Origin: Pseudomonadales bacterium
GTDB lineage: Bacteria; Pseudomonadota; Gammaproteobacteria; Pseudomonadales; Halieaceae
Direction: 5' to 3'
Length of the DNA: 64,000 nt
Assembly: GCA_024234815.1 (NCBI GenBank)
Contig: JACKNO010000001.1
Location: 682,001 to 746,000 of the forward strand
Shown: positions 32,021-40,594 of the stretch, piece by piece
Layout of the letters: every line of letters begins with the position of its first letter
Numbering within the stretch: position 1 is the first letter of the stretch
Translations under genes and position numbers: made by a program
The notes under the pieces: generated by a model
Database searches by the model: none
What the model was told of the DNA's origin: nothing
Seen by the model: only the letters and a program-made list of their open reading frames with translations

Positions 32021-33112
32021 ATGTCCGCCAATCAAGAGCTGTGCAGCCTGCGCTGGAATGCGGAGCGACAGGTCGTCGAGGTGATAGACCAGACCCTGCT
32101 GCCGCACAGTCTGCAATGGTGTGAGCTGGAATCCCTGGCATCCTATTGTCACGCGATCAGTGCCATGCAGGTACGGGGAGCCCCGTTGATAGGGATCACT
32201 GCCGCCTTCGGACTGGCCGGGGCGATAGCGCGGGATCCATCTGATGAAAATCTTTCCCGGGCCAGTAAAGCCCTGCTCGCTACCCGTCCCACTGCAGTCA
32301 ATCTGGGTTGGGCCCTGGCCGCGGTCGCGGCGGCCGTGCGCGACATTGAGCCCGGCGCAAGAGCCCGGGTGGCCCTGGCGAAAGCCCGGCAGTTGCGCGC
32401 CGAAGACATTGCCAACTGTTCGCGAATAGGTGAACACGGCCTGGCATTGCTGCGCGGGCTGAAACCCGATGGTCCGCTGAATATCATGACCCACTGCAAT
32501 GCCGGCTGGCTCGCGACCATCGAATGGGGTACAGCGCTGGCGCCGGTCTACAAGGCGCATGCCGCGGGCATTCCGGTGCATGTCTGGGTCTCCGAGACCC
32601 GCCCGCGCAACCAGGGAACATACCTCACCGCCTGGGAATTGCAGCGCGCTGGCGTGCCCTGCACCATCGTGACGGACAATGCCTGTGGCCAGTTGCTGCG
32701 CAGCGGGGCCGTTGATTGCGTGCTGGTGGGCAGTGATCGCACCGCTGCCAACGGCGACGTCTGTAACAAGATTGGCACCTACCTGAAGGCACTCGCGGCG
32801 GGGGCGAACGGGGTTCCTTTCTATGCCCTGCTGCCCGCTTCAACCATCGACTGGGAGTGCGCCGGCGGTGACGATATCCCGATCGAAAACAGGGCAGAGA
32901 GCGAGGTGCTGGCGGTGAGCGGTGCGGATGAAACCGGCCAGCGGCGTGAATTGATGCTTGCGGGCAGCGGCCACAGGGCGCACAACCCGGCCTTTGACGT
33001 AACTCCCGCTGCGCTGGTGACCGCGCTGGTTACCGAGTACGGAAGCGTCGCTGCCAGCTCTGTCGGGCTGGAGCGCCTGCGGGCTCAGATATCCTCGTCC
33101 AGCCCGATGTGA
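32021..33112 (+). CDS. mtnA: S-methyl-5-thioribose-1-phosphate isomerase
   Basis: Methionine-salvage isomerase, 363 aa, converting methylthioribose-1-phosphate to methylthioribulose-1-phosphate. Family motifs: MQVRGAPLIGITAAFG, MTHCNAGWLAT (catalytic Cys), VGSDRTAANGDVCNKIGTY (catalytic Asp in GSDR) and HNPAFDVTPAAL. Length is normal. Other mtn genes are not in this window. The 3' end overlaps the converging zinc-ribbon gene by 28 bp. Confidence 0.95.
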   Translation: MSANQELCSLRWNAERQVVEVIDQTLLPHSLQWCELESLASYCHAISAMQVRGAPLIGITAAFGLAGAIARDPSDENLSRASKALLATRPTAVNLGWALAAVAAAVRDIEPGARARVALAKARQLRAEDIANCSRIGEHGLALLRGLKPDGPLNIMTHCNAGWLATIEWGTALAPVYKAHAAGIPVHVWVSETRPRNQGTYLTAWELQRAGVPCTIVTDNACGQLLRSGAVDCVLVGSDRTAANGDVCNKIGTYLKALAAGANGVPFYALLPASTIDWECAGGDDIPIENRAESEVLAVSGADETGQRRELMLAGSGHRAHNPAFDVTPAALVTALVTEYGSVAASSVGLERLRAQISSSSPM

Positions 33113-33291
33113 ACAATGCGGGGATACTCGCGCCACTGGAAGATTTGCTCGTGATTGCAGATCAGGCAACGGTGGGCGATATCACCGGTGATCGCGTCCA
33201 TATCGCCGCAGCGTGACATCATGCCCTGGTCGCAGGCGTCACAGACATAATTAACCTCTACCGGGCGCACCTCTCGTTTAACTTCTGGCAT
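33085..33291 (-). CDS. small zinc-ribbon protein
   Basis: A 68-aa protein with two CxxC knuckles, VNYVCDACDQGMM and HRCLICNHEQIF, 20-25 residues apart, which should bind one zinc ion. The C-terminal REYPRIVHIGLDEDI is acidic. Function unknown. It overlaps the end of mtnA on the opposite strand by 28 bp. The cysteine pattern and the in-frame length beyond the overlap support a real gene. Confidence 0.6.
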   Translation of the reverse strand: MPEVKREVRPVEVNYVCDACDQGMMSRCGDMDAITGDIAHRCLICNHEQIFQWREYPRIVHIGLDEDI

Positions 33292-33321
33292 CGTGCTCTC
33301 TCTCCGGGCTTGTCCTGCAGC

Positions 33322-35235
33322 CTATGCTAGCGCGACTACCGTCAGTTCTGAAGGTTTTTCGTGGCCTGAGGCGTCCGGCAGCGCGGGCTCAATCGAGCCG
33401 CCCAACCAGCTGCCGCCGTCGGGGCCGCGCAGGATGTCGCCCATACCGCCCGGGTGCTGGATTCTGACAGTGCAGCCCCGGGTCGAGGGTGTTGCGGCTG
33501 GCGGCAGGTCCATGGCAGCCAGGGACCGGTACACGGTCCTCGCGTCGAAGTCGAAGTGCCAGTCCAGCTCCTGTTTTCCTCCTGCGCGCGGGCACAGCGC
33601 CGCGTCGAGGGCCAGGGCCTGCAGGGCGGCTCGCGGGTCTGCCCCGTGTGAGGCGTAATATTTTTTGACCACGGCGGCGGCTGTTTTGTACAGCGCTTCG
33701 CGTTGACCCAGGGCGGTGAGATAGATGGTATCCCGCTGTTCGTAGACCGACATCCGGTCGTCCAGGTCTATGTCGCCCAGCGCGGGTCGCACCAGTTCGA
33801 TCAGGCCGCGCAGGATCTCCCGCAGCAGCGGCGACACCGGCAGTTCCGCTCCCAGCGCCAGCAGGCGCGTGGTGAGGGGCATGATGTGCCCGTGCACCAG
33901 CAGTATATGAGCGGTGATCAGGAAGTAGCCCTCTTCGCCCTCGTCGCGACTGAAGCTGTGGCAGCCCACCACATACTCACCCTTGGCCTTGCCGTAGCCC
34001 GCCACGGCGACGGCCTCGATGCGATACTCATCCCGCCGGGCGTAGAACTCGGTACCGGGTAACAGGGTGTAGCCGAATATGTTGATATTGGGAAAGGTGG
34101 CCAGCAACTGGTCAAGGTTGCGTTCGAAGTCGGGCAGGTTGTCACCCGGCAGTCCCCAGATAAGCTCTGCGGCGATAGGCACATTCTGTTCCGCCATGTA
34201 CCTGGCAATGGGTTCGTATTCGTTGGAACTCATGTTCTGGCGATTGCTCAGGCGCAGCGCCTCGGGGGTCAGGGTCTGCAGCGCGAGCTGATAGTGGGGC
34301 AACAGGCGATTGCGGTGCAACAGCAGCACTATCTCCTGGACCTGGCGGCTGTGCTTCTTGGACCAGGAGGTGGCGAAGGTGAGGGGCAGGCCGGTGCGCC
34401 GCTTCAGGTCGACGATGATTTCGGTTTTTTCGCGGTCGAGTTTGAGCGCACCGAAATTGGAATCCGCCAGCCAGATATTTTTGATGCCCGCCGCCACGAT
34501 GGCTTCCCAGTCCTCGCGGATGCGCTCTATGGGCCACTGGTACATCTTGCTGCCGATGGCGCCGGTTCCCCATTCGCAGAAGGCGCACTTGAAAGGACAG
34601 CCGCGGCTGGTCTCGTAGGAAATCGAATCGTAGAGGGGGTTGCCCCGGGCGTCGGTAAGTTCCAGAACTTCCAGCGGCGAGGGGAATCGCTCCAGTTCCT
34701 TACAGCGCTCCCGGGGCGGCGTGGTGGTGACGGTGGCGCCATCGAGGAATGCCAGGCCGTGAATAGCGGGCCAGTCCGATTGATCCCGGCAATCGAGAAA
34801 CTCCTGGAAGCTGATCTCGGCCTCCCCCAGGAACACCACGTCAATCGGCTCTACTCCCAGGTAATCCGCGGCCTGCTGGACGTGGGGACCCCCCGCGACA
34901 ATCAGCAGCTCGGGCAGCATCCGTTTCAGCTCGCCCGCCAGCGCCAGGAACTCGGCCGCGTTCCAGGTGTAAAAACTGAGCCCCGCTACCGGCGTCAGGC
35001 CGTTCTCGAGTGCCCGCCTCGCCTGCGGCAGGCCCTCAAGCCGCCAGCCCTCAAGCCAAGCCGCGATATCATCGCCACACTGGAAATGCACGAGCTCAAT
35101 AGTGGTCGCACTGGAAGTCCTGCCATTCCTGCGAAAGTAGGCAGTGAGGGCGGCAGTGGTGGTGGGCGGCGCATTGAACTGGTCGGAATCCATGCTGAAC
35201 AGCCAGACAGGGCGTTGCAATTGAGCGTACTCCAA
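33322..35235 (-). CDS. B12-binding-domain radical SAM protein
   Basis: A 637-aa enzyme. The N-terminal cobalamin-binding fold (about 1-150) includes LIVAGGPHVQQAADYLG and IDVVFLGEAEISF. The radical SAM core begins with SRGCPFKCAFCEWGTGAIG (near 210), holding CxxxCxxC. FNRNL-like repeats and ELIWGLPGDNLPDFERNLD match the downstream SAM barrel. The C-terminal 200 residues are helical and unassigned. Substrate and product are unknown; B12 radical SAM enzymes often methylate or rearrange. The start is TTG 35235 with a weak ribosome site; ATG 35193 is possible but would cut the first beta-strand. Confidence 0.85.
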   Translation of the reverse strand: MEYAQLQRPVWLFSMDSDQFNAPPTTTAALTAYFRRNGRTSSATTIELVHFQCGDDIAAWLEGWRLEGLPQARRALENGLTPVAGLSFYTWNAAEFLALAGELKRMLPELLIVAGGPHVQQAADYLGVEPIDVVFLGEAEISFQEFLDCRDQSDWPAIHGLAFLDGATVTTTPPRERCKELERFPSPLEVLELTDARGNPLYDSISYETSRGCPFKCAFCEWGTGAIGSKMYQWPIERIREDWEAIVAAGIKNIWLADSNFGALKLDREKTEIIVDLKRRTGLPLTFATSWSKKHSRQVQEIVLLLHRNRLLPHYQLALQTLTPEALRLSNRQNMSSNEYEPIARYMAEQNVPIAAELIWGLPGDNLPDFERNLDQLLATFPNINIFGYTLLPGTEFYARRDEYRIEAVAVAGYGKAKGEYVVGCHSFSRDEGEEGYFLITAHILLVHGHIMPLTTRLLALGAELPVSPLLREILRGLIELVRPALGDIDLDDRMSVYEQRDTIYLTALGQREALYKTAAAVVKKYYASHGADPRAALQALALDAALCPRAGGKQELDWHFDFDARTVYRSLAAMDLPPAATPSTRGCTVRIQHPGGMGDILRGPDGGSWLGGSIEPALPDASGHEKPSELTVVALA

Positions 35236-35464
35236 ATTCTGCTAGGTGCGCCCAAATGTATAGGATTGGCGGCCACTTGCCCACTGTTGGGAGCGGTAAT
35301 GCCGTTTGTCCGGGGAGGGGCCGACGATGGCGGCAGCGCGTTTGCGCTCATGGCGCGGTGTTTCGGGAGAAAGTTGGGATGGAAAAGCGGGGGTGGGGCC
35401 GACTGCCTCAGGCGGCCGTATTCGCACGCTGGCGCAAGGGAATGCGCCAGGGATATACCGGGTA

Positions 35465-35686
35465 CTAGAAGTCTTCCAGTTCCAGGTCGTAGTAGCCGAG
35501 TTCGTCGCGCAGGCGACGCTCTTCAAGGCGCTGTTCCGCGCGACGGCGCTTGGCGGCCAGGCGCTGTTTCTCGGTTGATGCAGGTAGCAAATCCTGCAGA
35601 TCGTCCTCCCCGATATCCCCGAGCACGGGCTCGAAAAAGTCGTCGATAGCGTCTGCGGATGAAGAGTCCTGGTTGCGGTCTGCCAT
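35465..35686 (-). CDS. PA3496-family small protein (putative envelope integrity protein)
   Basis: A 73-aa protein. An acidic N-terminal part (DAIDDFFEPVLGDIGEDD) is followed by a highly charged helix (KQRLAAKRRRAEQRLEERRL) and the end RDELGYYDLELEDF. The charged helix and tail match the PA3496-type family of Pseudomonas. The function is not established. GGAGG lies seven bases before ATG 35686, a strong ribosome-binding site. Confidence 0.7.
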   Translation of the reverse strand: MADRNQDSSSADAIDDFFEPVLGDIGEDDLQDLLPASTEKQRLAAKRRRAEQRLEERRLRDELGYYDLELEDF

Positions 35687-36088
35687 AAATCACCTCCGGA
35701 TGATTTGTGATGGTCACTTGGCGGCAATATCACTCAGGGGTAGGGGGCTGTAAATATTTTTTTTGAGAAATTTGTAACAAAAAATTAAGGCGCAAAAGCC
35801 GGATTGCCAGGTTCCGGATTGAAAAAACGGCGGCCTGCCTGCCATCCATGGCAACCATGTGCTCCATGCTACGTCCCTGTAGAGGCCTTCCCTGGCCGAT
35901 TTTTCACGCACACGCAGGCCGCCTGTATCAGGAAAAAGCAACTTTCGTGCCAGCGATGTTTCCAGCTGCGAGGCGAATTTCCCGTGCCCGGAACCGGTGA
36001 CAGTGGGCGTTTGGTCGTGTCCGGACGCGTCCGGCGCATCGCTGCGCCGGCTTGCAGCGCCCGGGCAGTGAACGCGCGGCGACCCGGA
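35687..36088. other. 402-bp gene-free stretch
   Basis: The part near 35,740-35,790 is AT-rich and probably holds the promoter of the minus-strand gene at 35465. The segment 35,832-35,905 has CCATCCATGGC and a TCCATGCTACGTCCCTGTA word that resembles part of the inverted-repeat element at 55,933-56,308. No coding sequence was recognised. Confidence 0.45.
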
Positions 36089-36604
36089 TCAGCCCGGCGC
36101 TGCCAGCTTCAGCAGTATTGTCTGGGCCACCGCTTCCGGGGAACCCGCAGTGGCGTCCACGGTGAAATCGGCATATTGCCTGTACAGGGGCGTGCGCTCC
36201 GCGCAGATGTCGGCAAAGCCCTGGTTGCCATCGCAGGCGATACCGCGCGGAGGCGCCGCCGCCACTCGCCGTTGCAGGGTGTCCAGGTCTGCCTCCAGAT
36301 ACACCACCGCGCCCGCCGTCTTGAGCCTGCGCATGGCGGCCGCGCTGTAAACCACACTGCCGCCTGTCGCGATGATTGCCCGGTCGAGATCGATGCCCAG
36401 CAGCACCTCCTGTTCCAGGGCCCGCAACTGCCGGTAGCCGTCGCGCTCCAGGATCTCCTGCAGGGTCGCCCCGGCATGAACCTGGATATCCAGGTCGGTA
36501 TCCACGAAGCGCAGGCCGCAGAGCTTGGCAAGTACCACCCCTATGGTGCTTTTGCCCACCCCGGGCATCCCGATGAGGCTGATCGACTTCGCCTGGTTGT
36601 TCAT
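36089..36604 (-). CDS. shikimate kinase-like protein
   Basis: A 171-aa nucleoside-kinase fold. Walker A is GMPGVGKST (near 12-20), and the shikimate-site region FVDTDLDIQ and the ERDGYRQLRALE helix are present. Two expected features differ: the GGG motif is GGS (ATGGSVVY), and the RPL segment before the lid is absent (APPRGIACDG instead). LYRQYADFTVDA closes the fold. It may phosphorylate shikimate or a related compound. A second, canonical aroK elsewhere would be expected. Divergent from gcvT. Confidence 0.7.
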   Translation of the reverse strand: MNNQAKSISLIGMPGVGKSTIGVVLAKLCGLRFVDTDLDIQVHAGATLQEILERDGYRQLRALEQEVLLGIDLDRAIIATGGSVVYSAAAMRRLKTAGAVVYLEADLDTLQRRVAAAPPRGIACDGNQGFADICAERTPLYRQYADFTVDATAGSPEAVAQTILLKLAAPG

Positions 36605-36757
36605 GCTGTTGGTCGCCGCCGCGCCGTCGTTGCTTCAGGAGCGGCAATTATCCCTGTGTTTGCGTCTCCCTCCAAGGACAGTTGCCTTGCGCGTATTTAC
36701 GCGGCTGGGTAGAGTGGCCCCCTTAACGAACAGCCCTTACCGGCGGAGGATTGAACC

Positions 36758-37867
36758 GTGACCCTGTTGACGACACCGCTGGATGCACTACATCGGGAAT
36801 TGGGCGCCAAAATGGTGCCTTTTGCCGGCTACGACATGCCGGTCCAGTATCCCTCCGGCATTATCAAGGAGCACGTGCATACCCGGGCTGCGGCGGGGCT
36901 TTTTGACGTTTCCCATATGGGCCAGGTACTCATCGAAGGCGCGGGATCGGCCGCGATGCTGGAGTCCCTGGTCCCGGTGGATATTGAAGCTCTGGGCGTG
37001 AATCGCCAGACCTATGCCCTGTTCACCAACGCGCAGGGCGGGGTGATGGACGACCTCATCATTACCCGCTGGGGCGAGGACAAATTCTTCCTGGTGGTAA
37101 ACGCCGGTTGCAAGGAGCAGGACATCGCCCACCTGCGCGCCCACCTGGATGGGCAACAGCTCACCGTGATGGCTGAGCAGGCCCTGCTGGCTCTGCAGGG
37201 TCCCGCTGCTCGCCAGGTGATGCGCGGTCTCTGTCCCGCCGCGGCGGAACTGGTGTTCATGCAGGGCTGTCACGCCACGTTGGACGGTGTGGATGTTTAC
37301 ATCACCTGCTCGGGTTACACCGGCGAAGACGGGTTTGAAATATCGGTGCCGGCGGCCGCTGCACAGGCGCTGGCGCGAAGCCTGCTGGCCATCGCTCCGG
37401 TCGAAGCCATCGGTCTGGGCGCTCGCGACTCCCTGCGCCTCGAGGCGGGGTTGTGCCTCTACGGTCACGAACTGACACAGGATATCGACCCTGTGCAGGC
37501 GGGGCTTGTGTGGTCTATCAGTAAAGCCCGTCGACCGGATGGTGAACGCCCCGGCGGCTTTCCCGGAGCCGAAGTGATTTTCCAGCGTATGGCCGCGGGC
37601 GCGCCCCTGCGCCGGGTCGGTCTGGCAGTGCAGGGCAAGCGTCCCGTGCGGGATGGTCAGGCGGTATTGGACACTCGGGGTCGGCAGGTGGGCTCGATCT
37701 GTTCCGCCTGCTTTGGCGCGAGCGTCCCGGGCCCGATCGCCATGGCCTACGTCGAGCGGGAACTGGGCGAGCCCGGCACTGAACTCACGGTGGATGTGCG
37801 TGGCACACTGCTTCCGGTTACCGTAACCCGGATGCCTTTTATTCCCCAGCGCTACTACCGGGGTTAA
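36758..37867 (+). CDS. gcvT: glycine cleavage system T protein (aminomethyltransferase)
   Basis: Tetrahydrofolate-dependent aminomethyltransferase of glycine cleavage, 369 aa. Conserved blocks: KMVPFAGYDMPVQYPSGI, LFDVSHMGQ, YALFTNAQGGVMDDLI, TGEDGFEISVP, GARDSLRLEAGLCLYGHEL and the C-terminal barrel with GSICSACFGAS. GTG 36758 follows GGAGGA. The gcvH and gcvP genes are not in the window, and no glycine riboswitch was recognised in the 153-bp leader. Its end overlaps the converging batD gene by 29 bp. Confidence 0.94.
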   Translation: MTLLTTPLDALHRELGAKMVPFAGYDMPVQYPSGIIKEHVHTRAAAGLFDVSHMGQVLIEGAGSAAMLESLVPVDIEALGVNRQTYALFTNAQGGVMDDLIITRWGEDKFFLVVNAGCKEQDIAHLRAHLDGQQLTVMAEQALLALQGPAARQVMRGLCPAAAELVFMQGCHATLDGVDVYITCSGYTGEDGFEISVPAAAAQALARSLLAIAPVEAIGLGARDSLRLEAGLCLYGHELTQDIDPVQAGLVWSISKARRPDGERPGGFPGAEVIFQRMAAGAPLRRVGLAVQGKRPVRDGQAVLDTRGRQVGSICSACFGASVPGPIAMAYVERELGEPGTELTVDVRGTLLPVTVTRMPFIPQRYYRG

Positions 37868-38936
37868 GGCGCTCCGGGAGCGCGGGCTTGCGCATGGCGT
37901 CAAGCTGCCGTCGCAGCGCCGCCAGGCCCCTGCCCAGGCGCCCGCTCGAAATCCGCGGCAGGTACAGCCAGATGAGCCAGAGCACTGCCGCCAGCGGGAC
38001 CAGGCCGCCGGCGACCAGCAGCATTTGGCGGCGGGTCACCGGCAAGCCATCTCCCCCGGTGTTCGCGCCCTGGCCTCCCGCCCCTACGGTAATGACTGTA
38101 GCCGGCAGAGACAGCACCTTCAGTTCTCCCCGGCTTGTATCCCACCAGTAGAAGTCGGCGGCCTCGAGCTGGTATTGCCCCTCAGCCTGCACGACATAGC
38201 TGATACGCTGCCTGCGGCTGGCCAGCGTCTGGCCGCGGTTGCTGTTGTTGTCCAGTTCCGGTGGCGCCGGGTAGGTCGCCAGTCCCGGCCATTCCGCGGC
38301 GCTGAAACCGGGCAGCATCATGGCCATGACATCACTCGCCTCGAACACGATCTCCCGCTCAAAGGCATCTCCCACCGCCAGGTTTTCCAGCGACCGGTCA
38401 AAGCTCTGGCTGACGCTGAAGTGGGGCGATGCCACCCACTGCGGGATGTCCGCCAGTGCCGGCGGCAGGGTGGCGGTGAACTCCACCGCCGGGCTCTCGA
38501 TGCTGCCCTCGATATCGCCGGCGTCCGCCGTGTTCACCTTGATCCGGGCGGATACCGGCGGGATGGTGAACGTGCCCGCCCGCTGGGGGTAAACGTCCAG
38601 GGTCCAGCGCTGTAGCACCCAGTTCTGCTCTTGCCGACGTTCGCTGGCATTGCTGGCGAACTGCTCTGTCTGGAGGATAACCAGGCCTGCCACCTCGGGC
38701 AGGCTGATCCGGGTGCCCCCGCTGAACCAGCGCTCGGTCGCAATCTCAAGATTCAGGGTCAACTTCTGGCCCGGGACGATGGTGTCGGCAGGTGTCAGCC
38801 ACGCCTTCACCTGCAGGCGACCATCCGCGAGCAGGTCGCGAGGCGTTGGTTCCGCCCCGAATCCACAGGGGGTCGCCAGCGTCAGCAACAGTAGCAGGAG
38901 CGCGCCGGGTATCGCACTGTACCTGGTATGGATCAC
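37839..38936 (-). CDS. batD: BatD family protein
   Basis: A 365-aa exported membrane protein, last gene of the moxR-bat operon. The signal sequence is SAIPGALLLLLLTLATPCGFG. Beta-sandwich domains follow (VKAWLTPADTIVPGQKLTLN; FSVSQSFDRSLENLAVGDAF). One membrane helix lies near the C-terminus (QMLLVAGGLVPLAAVLWLIW), followed by a cytoplasmic basic tail. The GTG start overlaps the batB stop as GTGA, showing coupling. BatD proteins are linked to envelope stress or aerotolerance in some bacteria; the precise role is unknown. Confidence 0.85.
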   Translation of the reverse strand: MIHTRYSAIPGALLLLLLTLATPCGFGAEPTPRDLLADGRLQVKAWLTPADTIVPGQKLTLNLEIATERWFSGGTRISLPEVAGLVILQTEQFASNASERRQEQNWVLQRWTLDVYPQRAGTFTIPPVSARIKVNTADAGDIEGSIESPAVEFTATLPPALADIPQWVASPHFSVSQSFDRSLENLAVGDAFEREIVFEASDVMAMMLPGFSAAEWPGLATYPAPPELDNNSNRGQTLASRRQRISYVVQAEGQYQLEAADFYWWDTSRGELKVLSLPATVITVGAGGQGANTGGDGLPVTRRQMLLVAGGLVPLAAVLWLIWLYLPRISSGRLGRGLAALRRQLDAMRKPALPERLNPGSSAGE

Positions 38937-40594
38937 TGTCCGCTCCCCGGGCCCTGCTCCTGGCGTTGCAGTTGCATGCCGAACTTGATGGAGAGGAAAT
39001 TGGAAGGATCCTGCTGCACACTGCGCAGCCACATCTCGCCGGTCGCCGGATCGTCCAGGATCTGCTCCGCCGTCAGCTTGAGGGTGTCAGCCTTCTCCCA
39101 GGTGAGTTCCTCCGCTCCCTGGGCGGGAATGGCGTCGTCGCTGCCCAGTTCCTTATCCTCGCCGCTGACCCCCGCCTCCTGTTGCTGGCTTTCACTGAGG
39201 CGGTTGATTTCGTCTATCAGTTGCTGCACCCGCTGGCGGTTGTGGGCGGCGCCGGGGTAATCCGGGCTGCGCGCCAGCAGGCGGTCGTAGCGGTTGACCG
39301 CACGCACGTAATCCCTGGCCTGAGCCCTGGCGTTGGCCTCGTTGAACAGGGCGTCGTCGCTGTCACTGCGGGAAAAATATTCCGCCGCCAGCATGAAATC
39401 CTCCGCGTAGTAGCAGGCCAATCCCTTCCACATGGGGTCATCGAAACGGGCCGCCGCAGCTTTGTAATCGCCGCCCTGCATCAGCAACCGACCCTGCTGG
39501 TCACCCGTCAGCCACAAATCGGCGAACCACTGCAGCGCGGACCAGCCGGCACCGGCGGCGACGGCTTCCTCGTTTGCCGACGCCTCGTCCTGGGCCAGCA
39601 CCGGCGCGGGGCTGCTCGCCAGCAGCAGGGGCAGCAACAGCCAGGCCCAGGTCAGGGTCCAGCCCCGCCGGAACCACATCAGGAACAATGCCATGGCCGG
39701 GAAAACCAGCCAATAGCCGCTATCCAGCCAGGGCAGGGCGCTGTCCTGGATCACGACAAAGTGGCTGTCGATGCGGCGGTTCAGCCGGCGTACGTCGCTG
39801 TCATCCACCGTGAGGTCGAGGTAGCTACCGTTGCTGGCATCGGCCAGTTGCTCCAGAGCTTTGCGCTCCAGCGGGGCCAGGCCTGTTTCCTCGGTCTGTG
39901 TGCCGACGCCCACGACCAGCAACTGGTCGCCGGAGCGCTCAAACCAGGACTCAAAAGCCCTGGCGCTGCCCGCACCCAGGCCGTCCGTAAACAGCACCAC
40001 AGTCGCCGGTGCGCCGGATTCACGCAGCACCTCGTCCAGCAGCGGCAAGCAGTATTCGGGGAATTTGCCGGCCCGCGGCATGATGGCGGGTTTGATAGCC
40101 GCGAGGTACTGCCTCAGGATTTGCTGGTCGGCGGTCAGAGACAGCACCGTGTGGGCACTGCCCGCGTAGACGATGAGTGCGGCCTTTTTGTCCGGTCGCA
40201 GGGCCAGCAGGTCACCTATTTTCTGTTTTGCCCGCTCCAGGCGGCTGGGCTGGATATCGGTCTGCTGCATGGAGGAGGAGACGTCGAGCAGGATCACCAG
40301 CGCGGCTTCATCCTGGCTCAGGGGCGAGGGTTGCTGGCGCCAACTGGGCCCCATCAGCAGCACCAGCAGCAGCACCGAAAGCACCCGGGTGAAGTTGGTG
40401 GGGTTGAGCCAGCGCGACTCGAACCGTTGCAGGCGCAGGTGTTCGAGCAGGTGCGGTGCGATGATACCGCCGAACATATCGCGGCTCGCCTGGCGCCGGT
40501 TCAGCATCAGGGTGATCAGCAGCCACGGGATGATTGCCAGCCCCCAGGCAGGGCGCAGGAAGTGGAAGTATTCCAGGGCGGCCAGGTCAGGCAC
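38933..40594 (-). CDS. batB: BatB-type VWA protein fused to a BatC-like TPR domain
   Basis: A 553-aa membrane protein. Two N-terminal helices lead to a VWA domain with the MIDAS motif LDVSSSMQQTD (near 100) and LFTDGLGAGS. Further helices (SGYWLVFPAMALFLMWF and WTLTWAWLLLPLLL) precede a periplasmic TPR-like region (ALFNEANARAQARDYVRAVN) that is a separate protein, BatC, in many bacteria. A charged Gln-rich tail ends it. The start is placed at GTG 40594, with GAGG upstream and an 8-bp overlap with batA. Confidence 0.87.
   Translation of the reverse strand: MPDLAALEYFHFLRPAWGLAIIPWLLITLMLNRRQASRDMFGGIIAPHLLEHLRLQRFESRWLNPTNFTRVLSVLLLVLLMGPSWRQQPSPLSQDEAALVILLDVSSSMQQTDIQPSRLERAKQKIGDLLALRPDKKAALIVYAGSAHTVLSLTADQQILRQYLAAIKPAIMPRAGKFPEYCLPLLDEVLRESGAPATVVLFTDGLGAGSARAFESWFERSGDQLLVVGVGTQTEETGLAPLERKALEQLADASNGSYLDLTVDDSDVRRLNRRIDSHFVVIQDSALPWLDSGYWLVFPAMALFLMWFRRGWTLTWAWLLLPLLLASSPAPVLAQDEASANEEAVAAGAGWSALQWFADLWLTGDQQGRLLMQGGDYKAAAARFDDPMWKGLACYYAEDFMLAAEYFSRSDSDDALFNEANARAQARDYVRAVNRYDRLLARSPDYPGAAHNRQRVQQLIDEINRLSESQQQEAGVSGEDKELGSDDAIPAQGAEELTWEKADTLKLTAEQILDDPATGEMWLRSVQQDPSNFLSIKFGMQLQRQEQGPGSGQ

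Noticed and set aside
34294..35649. 451-codon plus-strand frame opposite the radical SAM gene
   Set aside because: Shadow frame that runs across two real minus-strand genes.
36605..36757. Possible glycine riboswitch before gcvT
   Set aside because: The 153-bp leader is short and lacks the tandem glycine-aptamer pattern.
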